In this document: positions 52,339 to 61,685 of the stretch, in pieces | How the letters are laid out: each line of letters begins with the position of its first letter | Numbering within the stretch: the first letter of the stretch is position 1 | DNA from: Gordonia rubripertincta | GTDB taxonomy: Bacteria; Actinomycetota; Actinomycetes; Mycobacteriales; Mycobacteriaceae | DNA: 64,000 nucleotides | Reading direction: 5' to 3' | Assembly (NCBI RefSeq): GCF_038024875.1 | Contig: NZ_CP136136.1 | Coordinates: forward strand, 744,001-808,000 | Made by a program: the position numbers and the translations under genes | Notes under the pieces: generated by a model | The model's database searches: none | What the model was told of the DNA's origin: nothing | Seen by the model: only the letters and a program-made list of their open reading frames with translations

Positions 52339-52423
52339 CCATCAAGTCGCGCATCGCGCTGGAGCCGCAATGGCCGCCCATTCGGTGTGGATAGGTGTCG
52401 AGCAATGACTCGGACATTGTCAT
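52339..52423 (-). pseudogene. BtrH_N-like gene, first 28 codons only
   Basis: The start and the catalytic-Cys region (PHRMGGHCGSSAMRDLM) of the gene that is whole at 7433-8497, cut exactly at the IS-B end. The product must be non-functional. Confidence 0.9.
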
Positions 52424-52531
52424 GGTCTCCCTAGTGGTGGTGGACACTGTGCGACGGGATCTGGCCGACAGGTGGTGGCACGGGTGTTCGAGCGGGCAGT
52501 AACCTGCGGCGGTAGCCCGCCGGAGCGCACA

Positions 52532-53206
52532 CTATGCGCGGAATGCGTCGGACGGAGCTGGCCGTCCCGAGAAGATCAGAGGGCCGTAGGCATGCCGCAG
52601 GCCCGCCAGGATTTCCTCGAGGGGCAAGTCGTTGTAGACGCCGCGTTCGTGCACGTACTCCATGTGCGCGGAGCCGTCCGCCGCGTGCGCGTGAAACAAC
52701 GCGTCGCGATCGCCGGTGAAGTCGATAGGTGGGACCCCGAATCGAGTGCACAATTCAATGTTGAACGCGGGTGTAGCTTTCAACCAGCGCCCCTCGATGT
52801 AGACGTGGCTGTATCCGTGATATACGAAGACGTCGGTTCCCATGAGTTCGCGCAGCGCGTCGGTCTGCAGATGATTGCGTACATCAGCGAAGCCGAGCCG
52901 GGCCGGTATGTTTGCCGCGCGGAACGCGGCTGTCAGTACGACCGCTTTGGGTACGCAGTACCCACGTCCGGACTCGATGACATGGCTGGCCCGGTAATGA
53001 TCGGGCTTGTCAGAGACGGTGTAGGGGTCGTAACGGATCTGGTCTCGGACTGCGGCGAAGAGGCGCCGCGCCTTCTCGCGATCGGTGTCCGCGTCGCCGA
53101 CCGCGTCTTGGGTGAAGGCCTGCACGGTCGCGTGATGGATGTCGAGGAAGGTCGATGCTGTGAGCGCCGCCGCCGGCCTTTCCGCTGCCGCGGGTGATGT
53201 GGTCAT
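52532..53206 (-). CDS. Transglutaminase-like protein, copy B
   Basis: Identical to the 224-aa product of 6650-7324 (Cys in SGRGYCVPKA, His in GYSHVYIEGRW). Here it is the last complete gene of the operon, because the BtrH_N-like gene is cut. It overlaps the reductase stop by ATGA. Confidence 0.75.
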   Translation of the reverse strand: MTTSPAAAERPAAALTASTFLDIHHATVQAFTQDAVGDADTDREKARRLFAAVRDQIRYDPYTVSDKPDHYRASHVIESGRGYCVPKAVVLTAAFRAANIPARLGFADVRNHLQTDALRELMGTDVFVYHGYSHVYIEGRWLKATPAFNIELCTRFGVPPIDFTGDRDALFHAHAADGSAHMEYVHERGVYNDLPLEEILAGLRHAYGPLIFSGRPAPSDAFRA

Positions 53207-54402
53207 GGTGTGGCTCCGATCAGTTCGGACCTGTCGAGCGACGAACGCTGTGCGATCGTACGCTTCGCGTTCATGAAATCCTTGGGTCTGTTGACGCAGT
53301 CCGCGGCGATCAGCTCGCCGTCGTTGAAGTAGTAACAGGTGAAGTCACGGTCGTGGTCAGGGTCACCGCTGACCAGTACCTCGTCGTACCCGGTGTTGAG
53401 CCCGGCGATCTGCAGCTTCAGATCGTATTGATCGGACCAGAACCAAGGCAGCGCGGTGAGACCGGCTTCGTTGCCGCAGATGGTCGCTGCCGCGACCTTG
53501 GCCTGCTCGGTGGCGGCCGCCACACATTCGAGGCGGACGCGCCTGTCGTACCGTGCGATCCGTTGGTTGACGCAGTCGCCGGCGGCGACGATGTCGGGGT
53601 CGCTGGTGCGTGCATGGTCGTCGACGATGACTCCGTCGTCAACCTCGAGGCCCGCGGCGACCGCGAGATCCGTGTTGGGAATGATGCCGACACCGACGAT
53701 GACGAGGTCCGCGGCCAGGGTCTCACCGTCGGCGAGCACCACCTCTTCGACTCGCCCCTCCCCGCGAAAACCCTCGACCAACGCGCTGGTGCGAACATCG
53801 ACACCCTCGGTCCGGTGGGTACGGTCGAAAAACCTCGAGACCACCGGCGCGGTCACCCGCTCGAGCACGCGTTCCGCAGCCTCGAGAACAGTGACGTCCA
53901 CACCCTGAGCTCGAAGTGAGGCGGCCGTCTCCAGGCCGATATAGCCGCCGCCGACGATGACGGCCCGGCAACCTGGCACCACCGCGGCACGGATGGCCTC
54001 GACGTCGGTGGCGGTGCGCAAGTAGTGGACGCCCGTCAACTCGGCGCCCGGAACGGTCAGCGCGCGGGCGCGCGCGCCGGTGCACAGTGCCAGCGTGGCG
54101 TAAGACACCACGTCTCCACTGTTGAGGGTGACGGTGTGCGCGGAACGGTTGATCGCCGTCGCCGTTCCGTCCACGAGCTCGATCCGCTGCTTGTCGTAGA
54201 ACTGACGTCCGCGGATCGCGCAGTCATCAAGCTGTGATGCACCTGCCAGGTATGCCTTGGACAGCGGTGGACGCTGGTAGGGGAGCCTGCCCTCGTCGCC
54301 GATCAGCAAGACATCCCCGGCCCATTTCTCCTTTCGGAGAGCGCCCGCGAGTTGGACGCCGGCGTGGCTCGCGCCGAGGATGACGACCTGATCAGCCGTC
54401 AC
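53203..54402 (-). CDS. FAD-dependent ferredoxin reductase, copy B
   Basis: Identical 399-aa product to 5454-6653, with both nucleotide-binding fingerprints (VVILGASHAG; VIVGGGYIGLE) and the GTGA overlap with the P450 gene. Confidence 0.93.
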   Translation of the reverse strand: MTADQVVILGASHAGVQLAGALRKEKWAGDVLLIGDEGRLPYQRPPLSKAYLAGASQLDDCAIRGRQFYDKQRIELVDGTATAINRSAHTVTLNSGDVVSYATLALCTGARARALTVPGAELTGVHYLRTATDVEAIRAAVVPGCRAVIVGGGYIGLETAASLRAQGVDVTVLEAAERVLERVTAPVVSRFFDRTHRTEGVDVRTSALVEGFRGEGRVEEVVLADGETLAADLVIVGVGIIPNTDLAVAAGLEVDDGVIVDDHARTSDPDIVAAGDCVNQRIARYDRRVRLECVAAATEQAKVAAATICGNEAGLTALPWFWSDQYDLKLQIAGLNTGYDEVLVSGDPDHDRDFTCYYFNDGELIAADCVNRPKDFMNAKRTIAQRSSLDRSELIGATP

Positions 54403-55790
54403 ATTTCCCCCTTGGGGGTCAGGCGAACCATCATCTTGCTGATCCCACGGACAAAGTTCGATTGCACGTACTCCGGCTCACCCACCACCTCGATGTTGTC
54501 GAAGCGAGGGAGGAGCTCCTCCCACAGGATGCGTAGCTGGAGCTCGGCGAGCCGGTTGCCCATGCAGCGGTGTACACCGAAACCGAACGCGATGTGGTTG
54601 CGGGCGTTGGCCCGGTCGATGATGAGCTCGTCTGGACGCTCGAAGACGCGCTCGTCTCGGTTGCCCGAGGCGTACCACATCACCACCTTGTCACCCTTGC
54701 GGATGAACTGGCCGCCGAGCATGACGTCCTTCTTGGCGACCCTGCGCATGTAAGCAAGAGGGGTCTGCCAGCGGATGATCTCCGACACCGCGTTGGGGAT
54801 GAGGTCGGGGTTGGCCTTGAGCTTCTCGAACTGCTCGGGGTATTCGTTGAGGGCCAGCACTCCGCCGCTCATGGAGTTGCGGGTCGTGTCATTGCCGCCG
54901 ACGATCAGCAGCACGAGGTTACCGAGGAACTCCATGGGGCGATCGTCGAGGAGGTTCTTGGTGTCCTCGTTGCTTTGCAGCATGGTGATGAGGTCGAAGC
55001 CAGGCTCTTCGCCGGCCACGGTACGTGCCGCCTTGTCCCGCCACAGCGAACTCAGGCCTTGCGCCATCGCGACCATCTCACGGAAGACCCTGTCGTTGTC
55101 CGAGGGGCCGCCGTTGGCCTGCTCCATCGAGGTCGCGAGGTCGGACCATTCGACCAGCTTGTGCCGCTTGTCGTAAGGGAAGTCAAGTAGCGTCGCGAGC
55201 ATGCGTGCAGTGAGTTCGATCGACACAGTCTGGACCCAGTCAAACGGCTCGTTGAGTGGGAGGCCGTCGAGGACTTCGCGGACGCGCGCGCGGATGAGCC
55301 CCTCCATCTCACGAAGGTTCTTCGGAGCCACCACGCCCTGCACTGCGGCGCGCTGCTTGTCGTGCCGGGGCGGATCCATCGCGATGAACATCGCGATGTC
55401 CATGAAACGCGGGGGCCTGCCGATGATGATGAACGGTTCGGCGGAGAACGCCTCGTGATTCTTGTCGACCGCGATGATGTCGGCGTGTCGCGTGACCGAC
55501 CAGAACGGACCGAAGGGGCTCTCCGAACGGAAGTGCACCGGCGCCTCGTTGCGGACACGCTCGAAGTACGAGCGCCACATACCCTGGCGATACAGGAACG
55601 GGTTACTCAGGTCGATTTCGGCGAGATCGACCTCGTCCACCGGCGGGATCGGGGTCTCGGTGAAGATCTTCTGGCCGTCGGTCCTTGTGACGATTCGGCG
55701 GGTCTTGTCATAGACATGCGCCCCCCGGATCTGAAGGTCGATCGGGATCATTGATTGCGCCTTCTCGGCGACGGTGGCTGCGATGCTCAT
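54399..55790 (-). CDS. Cytochrome P450, CYP153-type, copy B
   Basis: Identical 463-aa product to 4066-5457 (GGNDTTRNS, SEIIRW, FGFGVHRCMGNRLAE). Promoter and regulator are duplicated with it, so this copy should be expressed too. Confidence 0.93.
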   Translation of the reverse strand: MSIAATVAEKAQSMIPIDLQIRGAHVYDKTRRIVTRTDGQKIFTETPIPPVDEVDLAEIDLSNPFLYRQGMWRSYFERVRNEAPVHFRSESPFGPFWSVTRHADIIAVDKNHEAFSAEPFIIIGRPPRFMDIAMFIAMDPPRHDKQRAAVQGVVAPKNLREMEGLIRARVREVLDGLPLNEPFDWVQTVSIELTARMLATLLDFPYDKRHKLVEWSDLATSMEQANGGPSDNDRVFREMVAMAQGLSSLWRDKAARTVAGEEPGFDLITMLQSNEDTKNLLDDRPMEFLGNLVLLIVGGNDTTRNSMSGGVLALNEYPEQFEKLKANPDLIPNAVSEIIRWQTPLAYMRRVAKKDVMLGGQFIRKGDKVVMWYASGNRDERVFERPDELIIDRANARNHIAFGFGVHRCMGNRLAELQLRILWEELLPRFDNIEVVGEPEYVQSNFVRGISKMMVRLTPKGEM

Positions 55791-55815
55791 GATTGCATTC
55801 CTTCGTCGTTGCGGG

Positions 55816-56136
55816 TCAGAGTTGGAATTCCGGGAGGCGAACAGTCAGGCCGTCCCACTCCTCAGTCGCGATCATCTGGCAGGACAGCCGCGAGGTTCCT
55901 TCCCGTTCCGGATGCATGCTCAGCATCTCTTCCTCGCCCTCGCCGCTGCGCCCGACGGTCTTGATCCACGCCGGGTCGACAATGACGTGACACGTACCGC
56001 AGGCCGCTTCGCCACCACAATCACCGTCGATGCCGGGGACGGCTTCGTCGACGGCGGTCTGCATGAGCGACTTCCCCTCCACGAGATCGGCTTCGTAGTC
56101 GTCTCCATCGTGGGTGATGTATGTGATCGTGGCCAT
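55816..56136 (-). CDS. [2Fe-2S] ferredoxin, copy B
   Basis: Identical 106-aa product to 3720-4040 with all four cluster Cys. The same AAGGAGG site (56142-56148) sets the ATG start at 56136. Confidence 0.93.
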   Translation of the reverse strand: MATITYITHDGDDYEADLVEGKSLMQTAVDEAVPGIDGDCGGEAACGTCHVIVDPAWIKTVGRSGEGEEEMLSMHPEREGTSRLSCQMIATEEWDGLTVRLPEFQL

Positions 56137-56170
56137 GGCCACCTCCTTGCACGTATGAGGTTCCCCTTGA

Positions 56171-56207
56171 GTGTGAATGTGCGGATCCCGACCGATCCAT
56201 GTGTGAA
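56171..56207 (-). promoter_or_regulatory. Candidate AraC binding sites, copy B
   Basis: Mirror of 3649-3685: two TTCACAC half-sites 30 bp apart on the minus strand between the divergent AraC and ferredoxin genes. Confidence 0.4.
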
Positions 56208-56236
56208 CGTCGCAATCTGTTGTTAATCTGGCTCAC

Positions 56237-57253
56237 GTGACCCTCGGTGAATCCGGTGTGCCCCCGTTGGCGTTTGCACAGCTTCTCGACAGCGGTGCGC
56301 TGGGCACGGAGGCGACGAGCGCATTCGGTCGGATAATGGCCCAGGAGGGCACCGACCTCAGAACGTTGATCACGCAAGAAGCGCAGGTGCCGATGCAATG
56401 GTTTCATGACGTGTATCCGACGATGGGGCCGCACGACGGGTTTCGGCTGGGCCTCGCATTCGCTGAGCACGCTCAGCTGACCTCCTTCGGTCCACTGAGC
56501 CTGCCGCTGGTCAGTGCCGGGTCGGTCGTTGACATCGTCGAGTTGCTTCGTTTTCTGCCGTTGATCTCGACGGCGCTAAGTGCGGACTTTCATCATGGCG
56601 CCAGTGGTCTTACCATCGGTCTCGCAGGGCGCACCGACAGCGCGGGTACCGACTGCTTTGCCGTCACTTATGGGGGCCTGACCGTTCTGCGTCTGGTGAA
56701 AATACTCACAGGAGATGTGTCCTCAGCAGAGTTACACCTGACCTGCCCGGCGCCGACCGAGCCGCTGAACGTGGGAGAGATAGGGCATCGAGTCGTCTTC
56801 GATGCGCCAGCGTCATTTGTTCGCATACCAGCCGAGGCGCTTCATGAGGTGTGCCGCTTTTCCGATCCCGTCGCCTACCGGATCGGTACCGCCGAACTGC
56901 GACGGCTCTGCGATCAGCGGCGTCACAACTCGTACACGCAGCGCGTCCGAGCCCAGTTTGATGCAGACCCTGCTCGAGTCAACGCTAGTCGGATCGCAGC
57001 AGAGCTGTCGGTATCGGTAAGCACACTCAAACGGCACCTACACGCCGAGGGCACCACCCTGCGCCGCCTACGACAGCAATTCATGCAGGAGCACGCCATC
57101 CTCCGACTTCTCGATCCCGGCGTCGGAATCGGCCAGATTGCTACCGAACTGGGGTACTGCGACGTCGCAAGCTTTTCTCATGCGTTTGCTCGGTGGGTCG
57201 GCTGCTCCCCGTCGCAGTTTCGACTTCGACGTGCACGCCCGCCAGCCGCATGA
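56237..57253 (+). CDS. AraC-family activator (CypR-like), copy B
   Basis: Identical 338-aa product to 2603-3619, with the double HTH (SRIAAELSVSVSTLKRHLHA; GYCDVASFSHAFARWVG). Two copies of the activator gene may raise basal expression of both operons. Confidence 0.88.
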   Translation: MTLGESGVPPLAFAQLLDSGALGTEATSAFGRIMAQEGTDLRTLITQEAQVPMQWFHDVYPTMGPHDGFRLGLAFAEHAQLTSFGPLSLPLVSAGSVVDIVELLRFLPLISTALSADFHHGASGLTIGLAGRTDSAGTDCFAVTYGGLTVLRLVKILTGDVSSAELHLTCPAPTEPLNVGEIGHRVVFDAPASFVRIPAEALHEVCRFSDPVAYRIGTAELRRLCDQRRHNSYTQRVRAQFDADPARVNASRIAAELSVSVSTLKRHLHAEGTTLRRLRQQFMQEHAILRLLDPGVGIGQIATELGYCDVASFSHAFARWVGCSPSQFRLRRARPPAA

Positions 57254-57467
57254 ATGCTCGACCAGCCCAATCGGGGCGTCAGCTGATTACACCACAACGA
57301 ATTTCGCGACTGGTTCATAACGTTTCGATACGGTAACCCGGGCCCGCCCCGTCCGAAGCGCACGGTCGTTACAAGTCAGCCAGCATCGCCTACGCGGCAA
57401 TTCTCAGCCACACCTCAACGTCTGCCGCCTCGCCGAGGACACCAGCCGGTTCGTTCTAGCCACCGTT

Positions 57468-57851
57468 ATGGCATTCACCGAACGAATCCAGTCGGGCCTT
57501 CGGGACATTGCAACACCGCAGCAACGACGTTTGATAGACGCACACATGCGATACCGCCACGAGAATGTTTCGGTCGTCACCCTCGACCGCGAGATCATGA
57601 TCACCGACGACGGTTTTCGCACACCAACTGCCCGACCGACCGACAATCTGGGCGGCCTGCTACGTCACGTAACGAGGCCATTCGCCGCATCGAGTGACGA
57701 CGATCACGCCATGTTAATGTTAACTAGCCGCAATTTCCCGCTTGCCGAATACGACATGGGGCCGAGGATGATGCCGGCCGGCGCGGGAGGACGACTCGGG
57801 CGCCATCTTTACCCCTCAGCCAAGACGCGCACCCGTGACGAATACATTTGA
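57468..57851 (+). CDS. Hypothetical 127-aa ORF across the duplication edge
   Basis: An open frame that starts 5 bases inside copy B (MAFTERIQSGLRDIATPQQR, then RLIDAHMRYRHENVSVVTLD). It carries no motif I recognise, and coding character is uncertain. Because the frame is also open upstream into the duplicated block, it may be the 3' part of a gene cut by the rearrangement. Confidence 0.3.
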   Translation: MAFTERIQSGLRDIATPQQRRLIDAHMRYRHENVSVVTLDREIMITDDGFRTPTARPTDNLGGLLRHVTRPFAASSDDDHAMLMLTSRNFPLAEYDMGPRMMPAGAGGRLGRHLYPSAKTRTRDEYI

Positions 57852-58274
57852 CACCGAGCATGACCGACTCTGCCACAGCCGCTTTAGCTGGTAAGGAAAC
57901 GTGTCAGAGTAGGACGAGTTGTCGGCGCCGAACGTCCGCCGATGTCGCGGACGGCCGATGGTTCGAAGTCAGGCAGAGAGGGAGCCGATCGCTGCTTGCT
58001 CGCCGTCGCGGCCACTCCATGTTGCTATCCCTCCGATGAGAACTGCGCCCATGGCGCCTCCCGTGCGGCCGCGGGGCCACTGAATCCCCGTCCGCTCGAT
58101 CTGGTCCTGCACCAGATTTGCTCAGCCAACAGCTACGGCTTCTTCTCCGGCAGTGGCCAACACCCCTTCACCGGAGTGCCCCATTCCATGAGACATGCCG
58201 CACTCAGGGGTGACGTCGCTTGACAGCCAGACGTAATCCAGCTCGTCATCCTCGCGAATCTGGCGATGCTGACG
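57852..58274. other. Gap before IS481 copy 1, no firm gene
   Basis: About 420 bp. On the minus strand a frame near 58122-58260 reads REDDELDYVWLSSDVTPECG and MSHGMGHSGEGVLATAGEEA, which could be the C-terminal end of a gene cut by IS481, but it matches nothing I know. Confidence 0.4.
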
Positions 58275-59880
58275 TGTAAGGGCTCGGGACATGCTTGACG
58301 TCGTGTCGCCGGGACATCGTTGACGTCTCACGCTTGTCGGTGGTCGCAGTCAGAGTGTGGGGGGTGTCCTTCTCTGCTGAGACTGAATCCGATGCTGAGA
58401 TCGCTGCACGGGTGCGTGTGGAGGTCAGGTTCCGTGCGGTCACCGAAGTCGCCGACGGTGCTCCGGTCATCGAGGTCGCTAACCGTTACGGTGTCTCTCG
58501 CCAAACGGTCACGGCGTGGCGCAAGCGCTATGCCGCATCAGGTCTGGGCGGTTTATCGGATCGATCTCGCCGACCGCGTACTAGCCCGAACCAGATCTCT
58601 CCACAAGTGGAGGCGACGATCTGCGAAATGCGACGCACCCACCGGCGGTGGGGTGCCCGGCGCATCGTCTACGAACTCGGACGCCTCGACCCTTATGCGC
58701 CCGCGCCCGCGCGGGCCACGGTGCACCGCGTGCTGGTACGCAACGGATTGGTCAATCCTCAAGAGCAGCTACATAAACGGGTCTACAAGCGATGGGAGCG
58801 GGAAGCTCCGATGCATCTGTGGCAACTCGACCTGGTTGGAGGTGTGTTCCTGGCTGGCGGCCGGGAATGCAAACTGTTGACCGGCATCGACGACCATTCC
58901 CGCTTCGTCACCGTCGCCGCGGTTCTCGAGCAGCCCAGTGGCAGTGCCGTGTGTGAAGCGTTCGTCGGGGCGATGAATCGATGGGGCGTGCCGTTCGAGG
59001 TGCTCACCGACAACGGCAACCAGTTCACCGGCAGACACACGCGGCCGTTGCCGGTTGAGGTGCTCTTCGAGCGGACGTGTCGCGAGTACGGCATCACCGC
59101 GCGGTTGACCAAACGCCGGTCACCGACCACGACCGGCAAAATCGAACGATTCCATCGCACATTGCGCCGGGAGCTTCTCGACGAGACTGGCGCCTTCGAC
59201 ACCATCGAGACCGCGCAAACGGCTATCGACGAATGGGTCCACGCCTACAACACCTGCAGACCGCATCAGTCGCTGAACATGGCCACCCCTGCCAGCGTGT
59301 TCCGCAGTCGCAGCACCGATCCCGACACCATGCCCAGCAAGCCTGTTGGTGCCGAGATCCGACCGGAAGCCGAAGTCGTTCGGCCAGCTCCAACCGTGGC
59401 CGATCAGTCGAGTTCCGCCATTGAGTTCGACACTGTCGTGCCGCCGTCCGGTGTAGTGACTATTGCCGGTGTGCAACAGGTGTGGGTCGGAAAGAAACTA
59501 TGCGCAGCGCAGTGTCGTGATGTGGGCTGACCTGTCGAGCGTGTACATCATCTGCGACGACATCGTGATCAAGACGGTCCGGTCGAAGCTGACCACCGCA
59601 GACCTGCAACGACTCCGCGCCCGCGGCACCCGCCCGGGCCGGCCCAGACCGGCGCAAGCCGCGTTCGACACCTCCACCGCCACCCATCGGCCGCGAGCTA
59701 TCGAGATCGACCGGACCGCGAACCGCGACGGCATCGTCATTGTTCGTGGACATGAACTCGCCCTCGGCGTCGTGACGGCCGGCAGCCGGGTCACCCTGCG
59801 GATCGACGGCGAGTTGATCCACGCGACCAACGGCACCCACCTGATCAAGACGCTACCCAATCCTCTTGACCTAGAGAATA
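58275..59880 (+). mobile_element. IS481-family element, copy 1, 3' end cut by IS-C copy 3
   Basis: Left end TGTAAGGGCTCGGGACATGC then TTGACGTCGTG, matching the end of copy 2 (TGTGCGGTCTCAGGAGATGC, then GTGACGTCGTG at 63126) as an inverted repeat. Near the left end the unit CGGGACAT(G)-N-TTGACGTC occurs twice, like repeated transposase sites. The right part is lost at 59881. Confidence 0.8.
58352..59880 (+). pseudogene. IS481-family transposase, copy 1 (frameshift and truncation)
   Basis: HTH (VIEVANRYGVSRQTVTAWRK, YAASGLGGLSDRSRRPRTSP), then an rve integrase core: MHLWQLDLVGGVFLAGGREC, FEVLTDNGNQFTGRH, TGKIERFHRTLRRELLDETG. The first frame ends at 59530 (GKKLCAAQCRDVG). One base less near 59499 (AAGAAACTATG) would continue GKKYAQRSVVMWADLSSVYI in the next frame. 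The C-terminal beta domain appears to be repeated; this copy breaks off after NPLDLENI at the IS-C insertion. The start is uncertain (GTG around 58352; the open frame begins at 58295). Confidence 0.8.
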
Positions 59881-59911
59881 TGTGGTTCCCCCGGAATCGT
59901 GGAGGACTCCT

Positions 59912-60850
59912 CTATGCGGCTTCGGGCTCGGTGACTGCGGTGTTCTCGTAGTCGACCGGACTCATCATCCCGATCGCGCTGTGGCGACGCTGGTGATTGT
60001 AGAAGCCGTAGCACCACTCCAACACGACCGCCTGCGCCTCCATGATAGTATGGAACTCGTTGCGTGACAACACTTCCCACTCCAAAGAAGAGAAGAATGC
60101 CTCCGCTGCGGCGTTGTCGAAACACGATCCGACCCGGCCCATCGACTGCCGGATACCCATCTTCTGGCACAGCCTGGTGAACCGTTTCGCGGTGTACGTC
60201 GACCCACGATCGGTGTGGAAAATCAGCTTCTGCGCATCGTCATCACGCCATATCGCCTGCTTACCGCCCCGCGTGGCGACCGCCATCTCGATCGCCGCAC
60301 ACGCCAACGCTGCATCCGGGTGGCGACTGGTGGCCGCACCGAGCAGGCGGCGACTGTAGAGGTCGATGACCGTGGCCAGATACAGCTTGCCCGCCGCGGT
60401 CGGGATCTCGGTGATGTCGCCGACCCAGCGTTGGTCGGGGCACTGTGCGGTGAAATCGCGACCCAACAAATCGGGGAACTTCGGGGCGGTCTTGTCCTGG
60501 CGGGTCAGCCCGTTGCGCCGGCGGATCCGCCGCGCGACCAGGCCCTGACGACACATCGAATCAGCGACAGTCTTCTCGGTCACCGTCCACCCGTCAGCAC
60601 GCAGATCCGCATGCAGGCGCGGTGACCCGTGCAGGCCGCGGGCCTTGTCGAACGCCACCGCCACGGCCCGGTCGATGGTGTCCCGGCGATAGTCGCGGGT
60701 GGTGTGCAAACCCGTTGCCGCACCCGGCGATTGGGTCCGCTTATGCCATTTGTAGAACCACGCCTCGCTGACCCCGAGCAGCCGGCAGGACACCGCGTGT
60801 GGCACCCGATAGTTGGTCCTCTGGTCGGCGATAAAGCGTGCCACGCTCAC
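59912..60850 (-). CDS. IS-C OrfB transposase, copy 3
   Basis: 312-aa DDE transposase, intact, GTG start at 60850 coupled to OrfA. It differs from copies 1 and 2 at least in GGKQAIWRDD (GGMQAIWRDD in the others) and by several silent changes. Confidence 0.91.
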   Translation of the reverse strand: MSVARFIADQRTNYRVPHAVSCRLLGVSEAWFYKWHKRTQSPGAATGLHTTRDYRRDTIDRAVAVAFDKARGLHGSPRLHADLRADGWTVTEKTVADSMCRQGLVARRIRRRNGLTRQDKTAPKFPDLLGRDFTAQCPDQRWVGDITEIPTAAGKLYLATVIDLYSRRLLGAATSRHPDAALACAAIEMAVATRGGKQAIWRDDDAQKLIFHTDRGSTYTAKRFTRLCQKMGIRQSMGRVGSCFDNAAAEAFFSSLEWEVLSRNEFHTIMEAQAVVLEWCYGFYNHQRRHSAIGMMSPVDYENTAVTEPEAA

Positions 60851-61137
60851 TTCGTCGCCTCCTTCACCCACAGGACCACTGATCGCTTGAGGACATCACG
60901 CTCCATGCGCAGCTCGGCGACCTCGTCACGCAACCGTTTGAGCTCAGCAGCGTCATCAACGGTCAGCTCGCCGCGGCCCTCCCGCTCGGCGCGCGCCCGG
61001 TTGACCCAGTTACCCAAGGTGCCCTCGTTGACCCCCAGGTCTCGAGCGACCTGGGCGATCGGCTTACCTGTCTCCTCGACGATCCGGACCGCCCCATCAC
61101 GAAACTCCCGGTCGTACTTCTTCCGCTTCTCTGGCAT
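60847..61137 (-). CDS. IS-C OrfA, copy 3
   Basis: Same 96-aa HTH/zipper protein as in copies 1 and 2, starting behind GAGGAG. Confidence 0.91.
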   Translation of the reverse strand: MPEKRKKYDREFRDGAVRIVEETGKPIAQVARDLGVNEGTLGNWVNRARAEREGRGELTVDDAAELKRLRDEVAELRMERDVLKRSVVLWVKEATK

Positions 61138-61209
61138 CGTGCTCCTCATTATCGATGCCTCTACGGTTCGGGGGGAACCTCACTCTTCCGTGAGGGTTTG
61201 GCGGGTGGG

Positions 61210-61542
61210 ATGAGCGGAACGCTTGATGCCATCGGCTCTCGCGCCAACTCGATATACCCGCCGGGGATGTTCGGTGTTCCGGTGAACCTCGGTTCCTACG
61301 GTGGGATGTTCTCGGATCACCTTATGAGTGCGCCTGGCCTCTCCTCGCTTTTTCAGCACGCGCAGAAGCAGATGGTCGACAAATACCCTGACGTGATCGC
61401 GCGTGATCAGTCAGCTGAGGTGATGTACAGCGCTCCCGGAGCAGCCGACGTACGGGTCGATCTCCAGTTCGCCGACGACATGGGCGACTTGTGGCGTCGA
61501 CGGCACGGTCAGCAACCCGAGCCTGTGATGGAGGACGAGTAG
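61210..61542 (+). CDS. Hypothetical 110-aa protein
   Basis: Begins MSGTLDAIGSRANSIYPPGM and contains LQFADDMGDLWRRRHGQQPE near its end. It has no membrane helix, signal peptide or known motif that I can see. GGGTGGG just before the ATG could serve as ribosome site. IS-C copy 3 lies 27 bp upstream, so the original promoter or even an N-terminal part may have been lost. The gene is followed by 143 bp and the TIGR02391-like gene. Confidence 0.5.
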   Translation: MSGTLDAIGSRANSIYPPGMFGVPVNLGSYGGMFSDHLMSAPGLSSLFQHAQKQMVDKYPDVIARDQSAEVMYSAPGAADVRVDLQFADDMGDLWRRRHGQQPEPVMEDE

Positions 61543-61685
61543 GCCAAGTCTCCGAGTCCGACCCACGTCCGAAATGATAAGAACGTCATAACACCTAATC
61601 GCAAGGCGCCAGACCTTGGTCAGTCGCCTCTAAGAGCAGAGCCACTCGATGTCGACCACTATGCCCAAACAAACGCCCCCGAAGA

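Larger units (their letters stand above)
52339..57472 (-). repeat. 5134-bp inverted duplication, copy B (CYP153 locus)
   Basis: Exact mirror of 2384-7517 by position and translation. Its left edge touches the IS-B terminal repeat without any spacer; its right edge (57472) passes into unrelated sequence. Two identical copies 44.8 kb apart in opposite orientation give double gene dosage and a target for further inversion. Confidence 0.95.
59881..61182 (-). mobile_element. IS-C copy 3 (IS3 family, 1302 bp)
   Basis: Third copy of IS-C. Flanks ATA and CTC do not match, so it is not a simple insertion; the IS481 gene on the left does not continue on the right. Confidence 0.93.

Noticed and set aside
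30487..61182. Inversion or deletion between IS-C copies like that of IS-A
   Set aside because: Flanking triplets of copy 2 (GAC/AGG) and copy 3 (ATA/CTC) do not pair with each other or with copy 1 (GGT/GGT), so no exchange can be reconstructed from this window.
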